From positions 4,858,501 to 4,922,500 of the forward strand of contig CM076944.1 of NCBI GenBank assembly GCA_039566865.1: a DNA stretch of 64,000 nt, read 5' to 3'. A program made the translations under genes and the position numbers. Within the stretch, counting starts at the first letter, position 1; every line of letters begins with the position of its first letter. The notes below the pieces were generated by a model that worked only from the letters and a program-made list of their open reading frames with translations, had not been told where the DNA came from and did not search any database. Source of the stretch: Aurelia coerulea (Eukaryota; Cnidaria; Scyphozoa; Semaeostomeae; Ulmaridae). Positions 1-11,287 of this stretch are shown one piece after another.

Positions 1-115
1 GTAGCCTGCGTGCAGACTCTACTGATTCCCTGAAGAGAAGTGAGGTTCCTCTTTTCTACTGGCGGAGGAGCCTCACTTTTCTTTAGGGAATCAGTAGAGT
101 CTGTACGCAGGCTAG
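1..115. repeat. Hairpin MITE cut by window edge
   Basis: Two arms of about 48 bases (2-50 and 66-114) are near-perfect reverse complements, each beginning TAGCCTGCG at the outside. The loop is about 15 bases. The element looks complete or nearly so, but its left flank is only one base, so a target duplication cannot be judged. Confidence 0.8.
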
Positions 116-322
116 TAGAATGTAGAAATCGCTGCAATTTCTGTTGATGCTGTATGATACACAGATAAACTTGTTGAATCTCATTGGCCTTCCAATACAT
201 CAAACAAAATGGAGACAAGAATACACAGCAGAGGAAGGCGGAAGGAATCCGCCCTTCCTAGGTTAGACAGGGCTAAGGGCCGACCTTCCCATAGTCAAAA
301 TCGAAGCACAAAATATCCTTAC

Positions 323-374
323 CGTGGACGGCAAATGCTCCCAAAAGCAACAGAACCAGAAGGACCATCTTCAT
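323..374 (-). CDS. Signal-peptide exon 1, secreted protein copy 1 (partial gene)
   Basis: On the minus strand an ATG at 372-374 opens a short hydrophobic signal peptide rich in Leu and ending LGAFAVHG. It stops at a good donor (G then GTAAGG, donor bases at 321-322), leaving phase 1. The peptide and the donor region closely match the exon at 13123-13174, so the two are paralogous first exons about 12.8 kb apart in the same orientation. The remaining exons of this copy would lie left of base 1. No function is recognised. A purely non-coding duplicate is possible, but conservation of start codon, hydrophobic core and donor argues for a gene. Confidence 0.6.
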
Positions 375-2385
375 CTTGGCTCTGCGGGGCTTGTTGTTTC
401 CCCAATTCTACAAAATACTATTCTAGAAGGTATAAAAAAGGGAAAGGTCAGAATCATGTCTCCGCGTTTTCTTCTGTACATTGCTTATGAAGAAAATTCT
501 TCCATCATTAGAACATGGATGTTGAACTACTGTTTGGTTTCAGACGAACTTTAGTACAAACTGACAAGGCTCGATTGTCTAAAAATTTATCTACGCTGCG
601 AATGGTTTCAGCAGGGTTTTTTCGGTAATAAAACCTATTGCTGGTAAACGCTGATCAAAATCCGATAAAACTTTTTTGAAGCTTTCACCACCGTTGAGGA
701 GTTCACCATCTTAGAAACATACATAAACGCGAGAAAAGAAAGAAACAAATAAATAAATAAATAGGTACAACATCTGCATCATATACCTTCTTTACTGAGT
801 TGCTCATATACCCAAGCCTCTTGCTGTGCACTCCAACAACGCTGAATGCCGATAACCGCTTGCTTTTATACAATGTCATCATAAAGACAAGGAAATTGCA
901 GATTCCCGGGGGTCTGCCTTGAATAAAACGACGGGGACGTAGTCTCTTTTGCAAGTCCTTTTAATTTTTCACGTCAAATTTGACCTCGCCAGCGCTCTAT
1001 ATGCATATAGACACCATGTTTGTCCGCAGAATCTCCGAGGAAGGGCTATAATAAGACACCTTTCCCAAATTTTCAGCCGATAATGACAGAGCCGCTTTTA
1101 ACGTACTTTAGTACAACGAACTACCATGTAGAGTAAAACTGTTTTTGGCCACAGAACTACTACTATTTCGAAAAATAATGCAAACTATAGATATCATTCG
1201 AAAAAGCTTAGCGAGCGTCGAGCCGAACTTAATTCTTGCAAGCATTGTGAAATGTCCTTTACATATGGGGGCATTTGTCCTTTGGGTTTTTTTTTAGGAA
1301 GTTTTTGCTTCATAAAATTTTCAAACCTCGTCACATCACTCGAAAGTGCAGGTCTTCGCAAACAGTAATATGAAGTTAGAGTTTGCATAAAGTGACTGGC
1401 TTGACCGTCGCCCGTCACCTAAAAGTTAGATCTTGCATAAAGTGACTGGTTTGACTGTTGCCTGTCACCAAATGCACTGTGGTCAGTTTTTTGCTCCTAT
1501 ACTTTCTTGATATAATCTGACAGAAATAACCTCGACTAGAGGCTATTCCGGAACTCACACTTTCACAAGGAACGACATTTACTGTATTCTGCTTGAAGAT
1601 TTCTAATCAGAAGGCAGCACAGTTTCATACGATGCCAAATTTGTTTTGCAAGAAAGATAAACAAAAACTTCAAATTACTCCCCAGGGACTGAGCATTTCT
1701 CAAGTCAACAAAATTGAATGATGCTTTAAAGATCCAAATTCTGTTCCCAAATCTGTTTTAAATGATACAGAGCATGAAAAAAAGCCATTTTACTCAGCAT
1801 AGTTCTTGGTTCTACTTTAGCTGGATGGGCAATCATAGGCCCTTCTTTAGATCTATTCCTTTTCCTTTTCCAAACAATAAAGGCTTGTTGTCCTTTTTAT
1901 CAAGGAACAATCGATTGCCCCCAGTCATGGAACCGTAAAAGAGGCCCTGAAAAATGAAACCCAATTGGCAGGCACATCCCTGGGTACTCAATATATCGAG
2001 TAGATCCTCCGGGTGTTAATTCTGCTGATTTAGCACAGAAACAAACAATGGGTGATTGTACATTGTAGAATGGTACGACATTGTACAGCATTTACGTATC
2101 TTATTCACTTAACTAAGTGGACGAAGCTTCTTGATCTAAGATGGATTAAAAAAATCTGACATAAGCGTTTTAGCCCTGGTCATTGTGCTATTCATTCTGC
2201 TTCAGATTCCCATTGATCATCTCCCTACCGGCTCCCCGCCAAAGCAAGAAGAACAGAATTATGTTTTCATGAAAGACTCTTTTGTAAGAAACTGGGAAAA
2301 TAGGTCATTGATAAATCTGTGGATTGCTTCGTTATTGGTCCAGCAAATATCATTCTCACGAAGCTCTCCCGGAAAATGACCTTTG
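375..2385. other. No gene recognised; one small tandem repeat
   Basis: No convincing exon is seen apart from the tentative one at 1900-2024. A unit of about 48 bases ending in CGTCACC/TGTCACC is duplicated in tandem at about 1374-1470. ATAA(ATAA)n runs at about 747-765. Confidence 0.5.
1900..2024 (-). CDS. Tentative terminal exon of the acidic secreted protein
   Basis: This is a candidate only. On the minus strand an acceptor (pyrimidine-rich, ending AAATCAG) is followed by an open frame that accepts the phase-1 donor of the acidic exon at 9308-9448. It runs 40 codons to TGA, with one Cys and the stretch MCLPIGFHFSGP. It is the only phase-compatible, stop-terminated segment that I noticed between 0.4 and 9.3 kb. 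There is no homology evidence, and the 7.3 kb intron is long. Transcript data would decide. Confidence 0.22.
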
Positions 2386-2388
2386 AGT

Positions 2389-2457
2389 TATAGACTCGTG
2401 CCTTTTCGTCCCTTGTTCTCCTGCGTTCTTTGATTTGCTGATATCAAGGCATAAGTC
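2389..2457. repeat. Terminal fragment of Mutator-like MITE family
   Basis: Contains TTTCGTCCCTTGTT, CTGCGTTCTTTGATTTGC and TGATATCA in the order seen at the termini of the elements at 9569-10063 and 51204-51536. Only one arm is present. Confidence 0.6.
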
Positions 2458-2559
2458 TACTTGAGCTATACAAGGTGTCCCAAAGAAACAAGCTCTTTAA
2501 GTTCAAGTTCCCGGGGGAAAAAAGTTGCATTTATTTCCCAATGAATGAAAGAAACGCAT

Positions 2560-2676
2560 TTTAAGAACCTAGTTAAGATATCAGCCTGAAATGGTTCTTA
2601 TTTATTGGGGGCAAAATATATTATTTCAGGCTGTAGGTTCTTAATAGATGAAGGTTCTTATGTGCGGGTTTTTACT
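2560..2676. repeat. Fragment of pogo/mariner-like MITE
   Basis: The right end (TTTTTACTG followed by TA) and repeated TAAGAACC/GGTTCTTA words match the termini of the elements at 39276 and 43306, whose ends read CAGTAAATCCCCGC then TAAGAACC. Only about 117 bases remain. Confidence 0.6.
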
Positions 2677-2879
2677 GTAGCCGTACTGGAGTTTCTGATC
2701 ATCAGAAATTATCTACTAGGGGCTCGATTAAAGACTGCAAATGCATCTTGGTAAAATTTCCCTGTATCCATCTCTTTATCAGTAATTTATTTTGAGTGGG
2801 CAGGAATTATTTCTTAGTTTACTTTGCTTTCAAATTTTTTCCGTACCATATAACTTGAAAGGCATTTGAGTAATGTTCC

Positions 2880-3373
2880 CCCGGGGGGGGGGGGGTACTT
2901 GACCAGGTTTTGGTCGGGGACGTGCCATCGAAGCTTCAAAAACATACCCGTTCCTTATACCAATTCTCCGAAAAAAGCATACCAAAATCGTTCCTTAAAC
3001 CAAAATTGCGAAAATTGATACCGTTCCTTATACCAAAATTGCGAAAATTGATACCGTTCCTTATACCAAAATCGTGAAAATTGATACCGTTCCTTATACC
3101 AAAATTGCGAAAATTGATACCGTTCCTTATACCAAAATGGTGAAAATTGATACCGTTCCTTATACCAAAATCGTGAAAATTGATACCGTTCCTTATACCA
3201 AAATTGCGAAAATTGATACCGTTCCTTATACCAAAATTGCGAAAATTGATACCGTTCCTTATACCAAAATGGTGAAAATTGATACCGTTCCTTATACCAA
3301 AATCGTGAAAATCGATACCCTTCCCGATGGCACGTCCCCGTAACCAAAATATGTGAAGTATCCCCCCCCCGGG
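2880..3373. mobile_element. CCCGGG cassette A (33-bp minisatellite interior)
   Basis: Begins CCCGGG plus a G tract, then GTACTTGACC, then GGGGACGTGCCATCG, and ends with the mirror image (CGATGGCACGTCCCC, then a C tract and GGG). The interior is a tandem array of a 33-bp unit. No target duplication is visible, unlike copies C, F, G and H. Orientation by the internal word is GATACC. Confidence 0.8.
2985..3325. repeat. 33-bp tandem repeat, about 10 units
   Basis: The unit reads GATACCGTTCCTTATACC followed by AAAATNGNGAAAATT. Variants ATTGCG, ATCGTG and ATGGTG alternate at one position, giving a higher-order pattern. Because 33 is divisible by three, it makes long open frames on both strands (an 11-residue repeat containing FWYKERYQF on the minus strand). 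I regard these as non-coding. Confidence 0.9.
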
Positions 3374-3668
3374 AGTTCAAGTTTGTGCGAAAGCTGAAAC
3401 AATAGGACTCTAAATAGCATTTTTGGTACAAGTCAACTCAGGGCCTTTTGTCATAATGGGACGGGCAAAAGTAACATGGGCTATCCTTTATTGCTTTCGT
3501 TTTTTGTTTATTTTAAATCAAACAAAATGGGATTTGGAGATATCATCGACAACCTAACTTTCAAGCACATGGATGCTTCGAGGAATTCTGTGTAGAAAAA
3601 TTTGAAAATAATTCAGTCTCTGGTCGACTATGTTTTCATTATGTTTTGGACACATGCACTCACAAGCG

Positions 3669-3915
3669 CGGAGGGGGGGGGGGGTTCTTCCATATTAAAT
3701 TTACCTGGGGATGTGCCGCGAGGAAAGGTATACTTTTTCCGACTTCTAGTCTAGCCAAAGGAAAAATTCGTCAAAAAATAATGAAATAACGCTTTTTGAC
3801 AACCGACTTTAGAAAAATTGCCTTCTTTTGATACCCGGCGTTAGAAGAGGCGAAAACGATACCCAGAAAGGAGTGCACATCCCGTCAGCAAAACATACCA
3901 AGTAACCCCCCCGGG
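3669..3915. mobile_element. CCCGGG cassette B
   Basis: Left G tract (about 12 G) after GCGCGGA, then GGGGATGTGCCGCG. Right end GTGCACATCCCGTC, then AACCCCCCCGGG. The interior holds GATACCC words. Termini are partly eroded on the left and no target duplication is seen. Confidence 0.7.
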
Positions 3916-4242
3916 TTTTGGCCTTGATTCTTGCAAAATTTTTGCACGATGTTGCTGTTCAGATATTCAATTAACGTTTGCTACTATCCCGTAATCATGA
4001 AATAAATGTGTTGGTTTTATTCAAAAAGTGAGAAGGATCAAGAAGCTCAAATTGAAATCATTCAGAAACTTTTCAGGGACCCCAGAAATAGATAGCAATA
4101 TTTGGGGTCCCCAAAAACTCGGGCTTAATATTTTGGGGGTCAGCAAAGAAATAGTGGCATGGACCCCCCACGTATTGAAAGTTAGGGAGTACCCCCCTGG
4201 GGGATCTTCTGGCAAACGAGGCAAAATGTTTCAGGCCACCCT

Positions 4243-4500
4243 GTGACCTGCATAAACTATGGTTTTCTCGACAGCTATATACATATAATTTATCCTTGAT
4301 TGGTTTAGGATTGACAACGATTTAATTTTTTTTCAAAATTTGCGATGGATTTTTTCAAAAATGATTAAATTGCGGCCACTTTGAAAAAATTGAAGATATA
4401 AAATATTTCCAAGGCAGATTTACAGAAAAGTGCCACAAGTTCCTGTAAAGCCATTCAATTCTACGGAGACTTGTCATAGAATTTACACTCATCTTTAACG
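4243..4500. repeat. Dispersed repeat R1, copy 1
   Basis: Shares ordered blocks (ATGGTTTTCTCGACAG, AAATTGCGGCCA, AAGTTCCTGTAAAGCCATTC) with 45790-46200, 48775-48910 and 63570-63840. There are no terminal repeats or coding potential that I can see. Confidence 0.6.
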
Positions 4501-4535
4501 CACAGAATAGCGAGATCTTTCCATTGTGTCCATTG

Positions 4536-4855
4536 CAGAGGCGTAGGAACTGCGAGGCCCATGCCCCCAAGATTTTGCATTAAACGAAAAAATGCCCTTT
4601 CTATTTACATGAAGTGCCCCTTTGAGCATAAGCGTACGAGGCAGGGGGGCAGCCCCCGACTTTAAAAAATTATCGAAAATGAGCCCCAATCAGACAAAAA
4701 ATGCCCTCAGCGGGCAAAAATTATGCTAAACAATGGACTTTACGTTGGGCAGCCCACCTAGAATTTTTCTTCCCGTACGCTTATGCTCGAGCTTAATGAA
4801 AGAGTGCCCTTGAAGTGTTGTGTCCCCTAAGTTTGAGATGCTTCCTGCGTCCCTG
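4536..4855. mobile_element. hAT-like MITE with 8-bp target duplication
   Basis: Starts CAGAGGCGTAGGAAC and ends CTTCCTGCGTCCCTG. It is flanked by GTCCATTG (4528-4535) and GTCCATCG (4856-4863), a 7/8 match, as expected for hAT insertion. The interior repeats GTGCCCTT/AAGGGCAC words. A second palindromic insert lies at about 4618-4796, bounded by GCATAAGCGTACG and its reverse complement. A related, less complete copy is at 14683-14875. Confidence 0.75.
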
Positions 4856-4863
4856 GTCCATCG

Positions 4864-5714
4864 AAAGGCAAAAACTCGTGACAAAACAAAAGTGAACCAA
4901 AAAGAAGATATTGAAACAATCGAGGGCAGCTACAACGTAATCGATCGAAAACGAAGACATTTAGAGGTGGGGAAATGACCCAAACAGATGCATGATAAAA
5001 AGATATCCTGTACTTCGTTGTATTTGATTTCATTCCATTTCATTCTACAATCTTCATGACAGTTTGAAAACAAGTGAAACAATCCTCAACGAATAGCAAT
5101 GATACTGAAACAGCAAAAATGGTTACAAAACTCAGCAGAGATAAGGGAATGATCATGAATTATTACAGGGACCGAAGAGGAAGCACGAGGGGTCTGAAAA
5201 TATTTTAGAGTAAATTTTCTCCAGTTTCGAGTTTCTTTTTTCAGAAGAATGGATGCTGGTGTCGGAAATTAAAAAACGCCAAGTATTTGATGCTTTGAAA
5301 AGTATCTTAATTCTGTACAAGTTATCCCCATATCCCTTACTTTCTTTGTCTATCAAACCCTTTCTTTTCTTCTCTAATGGAACTCCTTTTTCCCTTCTGA
5401 ACTAGCTGCAATCTGCGAGTCCAGGAACGTTCCCATCTTTTGGGGGCAAATTACGACCATACAAATTGTGATTGTGAAAAAAGGGCTCCTAGGGCGAAAA
5501 CATCACACGACAATGACTTTTTCTGTAGCCGTTTGGATATGAACTATTTTCAACAAAAATTGGTTGTTATCTGAAATGCTACATACGTAGAATGCCAGGG
5601 GATAGATTTTGTACACAAATTTCAGTAATGCTTCCCACTCCTTTCCCTATAATATATAATGACCACTCTCAAACAGTCTTCTCTATGCAGCTTCTTCTTC
5701 CGGATAGCTAATTT
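4864..5714. other. No gene or repeat recognised
   Basis: AT-rich sequence without exon signals, clear terminal repeats or tandem structure that I can identify. Confidence 0.4.
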
Positions 5715-5830
5715 ATCACCACCTGCGGCGTCTTCGGCGGCGTCTTCGGCGGCGGCTAATGCGGCGGCGTCTGCGGCGGCGTCTGCGGCGGCGTCTGCGT
5801 CTGCTAGACCAACTACGACGGCGGCGTCCC
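5715..5830. repeat. GCG-rich 9-bp microsatellite
   Basis: GCGGCGTCT/GCGGCGTCG units repeat with TCT and TTC interruptions. They create an Ala/Ser-rich frame on plus and an Arg-rich frame on minus. GC content is far above the surroundings. Confidence 0.75.
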
Positions 5831-6167
5831 CAGTCGGTTATTCTTCTGAAAGGAATCTTTCTAATCAATCTGCTCGCTATTCTCTTCCACAACGCTGGAC
5901 TGCACAATTTGCACCTGTTACACATTATTTTTATCTGTTGGTCGTATTTGGTGCGTGCACTACTCAACCTTTTCTTTGCGTGTAATTTGCTGCATAATGT
6001 ACAAGCTGTGCATGCACCAGGGCCGACCCCAATTGGCATTGCATCAGCATCTGTTTCGGCTAAAAAACAAAATAAAAAGCGCTCAGAAGCAGTTTGTAGA
6101 CGCCATGCCCAAAAAGATACGTCATTTTCTTACCAAATGTGTTTTTGGTGCCATGTGTTGTTTTGTT

Positions 6168-6346
6168 TTGACTGCCTCCTTAACCGCCTGCGCAGTGCTT
6201 CGCAGTGCATTGTTTAACCCATATAGATACAGGGTCCAGGGGAAGAGCGAAGAAGAAAGAGAAAGTCGTAGTTGCTCCGTTGTTCCCCTGTGATAATTGG
6301 TGCACTGCGAAGCACTATGCGCATGCGGTTAAGAAGACAGTCAAGA
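6168..6346. repeat. Palindromic element (MITE-like)
   Basis: Arms of about 45 bases at 6168-6212 and 6301-6346 are inverted copies containing TTAACCGC, TGCGCA and GTGCTTCGCAGTGCA. An 88-base centre separates them. No target duplication could be fixed. Confidence 0.65.
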
Positions 6347-6565
6347 CATGTGCGTTTCTCTTTGCGCATGGTTGTACACCCGAAATACTAAGAGCATACA
6401 GTTCAATCAACCGAACACCCACGTATCACGAAATACATTTTGCTACATCGAGTCAAGGGGCTAGGGGTACCCCAGTACCTTTCCAACTAATATTTCAAAA
6501 CTTCCGACTCGAAATGTCAGAAAACTGATAACTGCTGAAACTGATCTTTCGCTACCCTTAAAGGT

Positions 6566-7323
6566 GGTGTGAAGCGAAAATTTTTATTTATGCAAATGAA
6601 TAGCGCAGTTGAATGAATGACAACTTTTCAGGAAATTGTGAGCAACTTTTCGAGAAATTTCGAGCAACTTGTGGACAGGGCTAATGTCGTTTACATTTCT
6701 TTGCTATCTCATTTCGTTTTCAAGATATCCACTGATATTTAGTTGCAGCTGATGATGTCATTTTGTTTGCAAATTACTAGGATTACATATGGAAATATAA
6801 CTGTATCTGATTTTTGAAAGGTTACAGTGGTAAGAAATATTTCAGCTGAGCTGAATAGATGTTATATAAATTGCCTCATGACTTAAAGGGCATATATCGC
6901 GATAACAGTTGGTTGATACAACAAAGAAGCTTGGAGTGGAATTCCATTGTTTCGTGACTTTTAATTTCTGCTTCATGAATTTTTACTGCCGTAAAAATGT
7001 AGCCTCGGTCCCGTGCTTTGTACTAAACAAAAGAGATAATTGTATTACATTAGCCAATCAGGTTCACGATACATGCCCTTTAATATGATGTTTAGAAAGG
7101 CATGTTGATTGTACAAAGTTTTTTAAGTAGATTTCTCTTTGGAAACATGGCCAACCTTGTATACTTTCTTTACATTTTGCAAAGAAAATGACGTCATTAG
7201 CCGATCGCACGCAATAGTGGATAACTCTAAAATGAAACAAGGTATCACAAACACTTTAAAGGATATTCTTTATCATTCAACTGCGCTATTCATTTGCATC
7301 AATAAAGATTTTCGCTTCACACC
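6566..7323. mobile_element. MITE with 50-bp inverted termini and nested insert
   Basis: Outer arms start GGTGTGAAGCGAAAAT and contain GCAAATGAATAGCGCAGTTG. The right arm is the reverse complement, ending CGCTTCACACC. A TTAA-flanked element (6887-7079) sits inside. Confidence 0.75.
6887..7079. mobile_element. piggyBac-like MITE, TTAA flanks
   Basis: AGGGCATATATCGCGA on the left and CACGATACATGCCCT on the right, each bordered by TTAA (6883-6886, 7080-7083). TTAA targeting is the hallmark of piggyBac. It is nested in the 6566-7323 element. Confidence 0.7.
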
Positions 7324-8010
7324 GGAAAACTAACATGGGCAAAGGCTATATCAATTCGTGGACAAGAGCTGTGGAATCACCTTAGGCACCCTCTCTTGCA
7401 TGAAAAAAAATGCTTATTCCGTTGCTTTCCTGTAGTATTTCTTTAAATTTGTAGGCGTTTTGTCTTTATTAGATTTGTAGATGTCTTTGCCACAGCCTCC
7501 TGAAAAGCAGGTCTCGTGGACTGCTGGGGCTGCTGTAGATTCAATACAAAGTTCCAGTTATCGCAACAACATTACCATGATAACCACAGCGATAACCACG
7601 ACTGGCAATCCATGACTGCGCCAAAAAAAGCGGGAACTTTTTATAAGATGCATTGAACTTATCGCAATTCGATTACAAACGCACCTTGCTGTCCAAGCCA
7701 AGGGAATTAATAAATCGTTCGAGACTGCGAGAGTTGCATAAACATCGCTTCGTCGGCGCTTCGTCGGCCCGTTGGGGCTTCATCCACAAGCGTCGTGGCT
7801 GGGGGGAGGGGGGCACGTGCCCCCCTAGCGTCTGAAAGTCGGATATTTGTCGGAAATTTCGGATTTTTGTAGGAAGTTCGGAAATGTTACGGAAATTCTG
7901 AAATTTTTCCAAAGTTTCTCATCTGTATGAATTGAAGCCTAGCTACTATCACGGCCCTATTTACTAATGAATTTTTAACAAGAGCGGCATTTTCCGACAG
8001 TCTGAGGGAG
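7324..8010. other. No gene; GC hairpin near 7797-7830
   Basis: Only a GGGGGGAGGGGGGCACG/TGCCCCCC stem stands out, followed by repeated CGGAAATTTCGGA-like words (7843-7910). It resembles the GC stems in the nearby hAT-type MITEs. Confidence 0.4.
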
Positions 8011-8502
8011 GTCATATAAAAAAAATGTCCTGGGTGCCAGAGCCTTTGTTTGTCGAAATATGGTACTCAGGATTCCTTTAAAACAGAAGAGAAAATAGCT
8101 GGGTCTAGGTTGGGTAAGAATTTTCCGAGAAAGGTCAAATCTTCTATTTTAGCACTGGTAAATATCGAATCAAGGGATGTATTTTAAGCCAAAGTAAAGG
8201 ATATTGCTTCAAAAATGTTCCTCGTGCTCCGATTTATAGGAGAACTGTCACAGGTTTCCTTGTCGCTAATGGCAAGCATGATATTGGGAGATGCATTCCA
8301 AGCTAAAGTAAAGGATCTTTCTTCAAAAATTTTCCTCGTGTTCCTATTTATAGGAGAACTGTCACGAAGCTCTCAAGGTTTCCTTGTCGCTAATGGTAGG
8401 CATGATATTGGGAGATGCATTCTGAGCCAAAGTAAAGGGCGTGGCCCCAAAAATTTTCCATGTCCATGCTCCAACCTACAATTTACCCTGGCCACACCAC
8501 TG
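8011..8502. repeat. hAT-type MITE relic with internal tandem units
   Basis: Inverted relative to 11638-12053: it ends CTGGCCACACCACTG and includes GGGCGTGGCCCC. An internal unit of about 125 bases containing CTTGTCGCTAATGG and ATATTGGGAGATGCATTC occurs twice in tandem (about 8207-8445). The left terminus is missing. Confidence 0.65.
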
Positions 8503-9307
8503 ATTGTGGCGCGTTCTATTCCCATACAGTTATAGCGAACTAATCTGCATTATTGCTTCGATTGAATACCAGATCAGGGTCTTGCCATCTGTCTGAAAAT
8601 CAGTTTTTGTAACCAAACTGCAAATGCGCTTGATGACGTCATTGGTTTTGACGTCATCATTCATCGGAACATCAGCAAGTTGTGTCCCCCCTGTCAATTG
8701 GTACCCACGACGCCCTGGCTTCATCATCAAAATACACAAGGGTAGGGCGAGGTAACGAAATAAGGGTTAAACGAGAAGTTTGAAAGGATTTGTAATTTCC
8801 TGTCAAGTACTATCATTTTACCAGGTATTATTAGTTTTTAAGATCTTGCCCAAGTTAGACAGACCCCCTTCCCCATATTCGTTTAACCGGGGTATTTCTT
8901 ATGTTTTGGCATCGAGGCATTTTTCGTCCCCCTTTCTTTCTATGAAAATACACGAGATACATGAATGTGACTTTGCACTAATGTTCTTTAGCTAATTTGC
9001 AACAAAATTCTTAATTCATGCATTTATTTATTCGAAAATAGCGTCATAAATGCAAATGATGTTATAGATATTACATTTTGCTGATGTCAGCACACAAAAA
9101 GAAAGCTCTAATTATGTTCAATCAAAGTAATATTTCTTTTAAAACATCCTGATCGTGGGCTATCCTAGGTAAAGCACAGCTCTGGCCCACCACGGGTGCG
9201 AGATGCGAAAAGTGGACCAATTTTCAAAACTTGCCTAGCAAGGCGCGAATTGAATATCTTTTTTGTTCGTGGGGATAGAATGTTTATTAAAGTAGTGTTC
9301 AACTGAC
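8503..9307. other. No gene or repeat recognised
   Basis: Ordinary AT-rich sequence, presumed intronic in the secreted-protein gene if the tentative last exon is real. Confidence 0.4.
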
Positions 9308-9448
9308 CTGCAACTTCAAATTCATCGTCGTCGGCTTCTTCAGCGGCTTTGTCAGCGGCTTCTGCATCAACTTCATTCTCGCCATTTGCATCTTGCTCTT
9401 CGAAGTCGGCATCCAGTTCCTTCGATTCATCTTCTTCTTGAACAAGCC
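9308..9448 (-). CDS. Acidic propeptide-like exon 2 of secreted protein copy 2
   Basis: Minus-strand exon with acceptor CCATCTAG and donor GTCAGT, phase 1 on both sides. It therefore joins in frame to the signal exon at 13123-13174, completing a Gly codon. It encodes 46 full codons, nearly half Asp or Glu (for example DADFEEQDANGE and ADDDEFEVA), with no Cys. Signal peptide followed by an acidic segment suggests a secretory precursor with an acidic pro-region, or a secreted acidic matrix-type protein. The sequence does not decide between them. The continuation after the donor is unknown. Confidence 0.6.
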
Positions 9449-9568
9449 CTAGATGGAGTTCAAAGGATTAGAGTCACAGAAGTAGAATACATGTCTACAA
9501 AAAGTTTTTGGTGGGTGACACGAACACTACATACATCCACAAGTGATGGCCAGGGCAGCCCTCATTCT

Positions 9569-10063
9569 AGACTCGTGACATTTCGTCCCTAGTTTCCCTG
9601 CGTTCTTTGATTTGCAGGTATCACTTGCTCAATAGGGACTCGTATCATTACTCTTGTAAAGTGTGGCCACTTCGGCCAATATGGTGTGGATCCGTATTGA
9701 CCAATCAAATTGCTAAAAATTAGTTTTCAGCCAATAAGGAGGAGCTATCTAGACAGTTGTTGTTGTTGCATAGAAAAAACGATTGATAGGGCCTCGAGTT
9801 CTCGTAGCTGCGATGGATCTATTTTGTTTCTACAGAGGAAGATTACTGCTTTAAAGGTATGTATTTTGCGACGAGTAGGTTTGGAACACATTATTCTTTG
9901 TATTGAAAGCAGCAATTTTGTGGAGTGCAAGAGAACTCCCACTAGTTTAGGCCATTTGGGCATAGGGGGCCCACTTTACAAGAGTAATTATACGAGTCCC
10001 TATTGAGCAAGTGATATCTGAAATCAAAGAAGGCAGGGAAACAAGGGACGAAATGTCACAAAA
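9569..10063. mobile_element. Mutator-like foldback MITE, 9-bp target duplication
   Basis: Inverted arms of about 100 bases start AGACTCGTGACATTTCG and include TCCCTGCGTTCTTTGATTTG and CTCAATAGGGACTCGTA. The mirror lies at about 9970-10063. Flanks are CCTCATTCT (9560-9568) and CCTCATCCT (10064-10072), 8/9 identical. It lies just upstream (on the minus strand) of the acidic exon, inside the 3.7 kb intron. Confidence 0.75.
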
Positions 10064-10209
10064 CCTCATCCTGCAGCACAAGATCCCTTTCCCAAAGTTC
10101 CCAGAACCGGCATTCCAATATTTAACAATAATGTTCCTTTCCGGAAAGTTCGATTTCTGGATCCAGGGAATGTGGTAAAGGGATCGGTCAAACGGACTTC
10201 AGACACGAC

Positions 10210-10455
10210 CTACTGATTGCTAAGATACATGCCTTATTTACTTATCCACAGCTATCTGCAAAACCGGAAACAAAGACTTCCTACGGTACATACAGTTAAT
10301 CATGGTACTGAAGCAATCCGGTATAGAGGGCAGCGACAGCGTATGTGGCATTCTCTATCACAGGAAATTAAGGATTCAAATTCTGTGCAAAACTTTGCAG
10401 CGAGTACATTCCACAACTCGGCTTTTTATAGTTTTGCACGATTTTTAATATAAAC
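10210..10455 (+). pseudogene. LINE reverse-transcriptase C-terminal relic
   Basis: The frame from 10217 has the pattern seen at the C-terminus of non-LTR retrotransposon ORF2: TVNHGTEAIRYRG, then MWHSLSQEIKDSNS, ending before a 3' AT-rich tail. Compare SISFRGPKVWNQLSSDVK in the longer LINE fragment at 28564-29169. Only about 78 codons remain. Confidence 0.55.
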
Positions 10456-11287
10456 TATGTAATTTGATTTGAACTTTCAAATTATTTTGGCATGCTTAAC
10501 TTTTACATACTTTGCTGTAATATTTTAATTAATTGTTGGCTTGAATTAGCTTTTTTATGCTTTTAGCTATGTAAGTTGCCAACTTTAAACAAATTGTTAT
10601 TAATAATAATAAAAATAATCAGGAAGTAGACATGGAACAAGCCCCCACCACACCAACACCCCCCCCCCCCAATACCTCCAATCATGTAATGGTGTCATTA
10701 GCGTATGTGCCGGAAGATAAAAAAAATCTGAAGGGCTGTCCAATAAAAAGATTCCTCTATCTATTGTTCAAGCAGCATTTTCGTCCTCAGGGCAGAGTTT
10801 TACCTAAAATAGGCAGGTTTTTACAGATTTCCCAAACACTGTTGGCTACCCATAGCATTTGCACAATCACAGCCACCTGGCTCGTACGAATTACGTGTAG
10901 AAGATGAGCTAACATGCTAAACTTCCAAGAAACCATGAATTTCCTCCCATTATGGCTCCCTTTTGGATTTCTCCCCTTGCTTATAAACCTTGGCTTATTA
11001 GACGCATTAAATGGAAGCAGGTTACAGAGAGACTGGATACATTGCACAACATGAAGCAATTTTCTATAGCTTTGTTGAGCTCTGTAGAATTTGCAAGTGC
11101 AATCAGATGTTCTATGCCACCAACATTTTGGAGATCGGGCTGGATTGTGAGTTACAAAAGTTCTGAAGTTGTTTAGCCTAAGGCAAGCCCAAACACACGA
11201 AATGCCACAGCTGCGACTGCTGCAGGCCAGGCTATATTTCTGAATTTGTGATTTTGGCTTCCTTATAATTCTACAGCCTTTGGCAGG
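10456..11287. other. No gene recognised
   Basis: AT-rich 3' flank of the LINE relic (AATAATAATAAAAATAAT near 10600-10618), a C10 tract near 10660, otherwise unremarkable. Confidence 0.4.

Noticed and set aside
703..954. Basic 83-codon minus-strand frame (KRLRPRRFIQGRPPG) as mature peptide exon
   Set aside because: No good acceptor in the needed phase, and no start or cleavage context linking it to the signal exons.
2985..3325. CRISPR-like array
   Set aside because: Units are contiguous with no unique spacers, and the context is animal nuclear DNA.
2955..3431. 158-codon minus-strand open frame of repeated FWYKERYQF
   Set aside because: The frame exists only because the 33-bp unit is divisible by three; both strands are open across the array and it ends at the cassette edges.
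5659..5985. Ala-rich 108-codon open frame
   Set aside because: Its Ala/Ser stretch is the GCG microsatellite. The rest has no recognisable pattern and overlapping frames are equally open.
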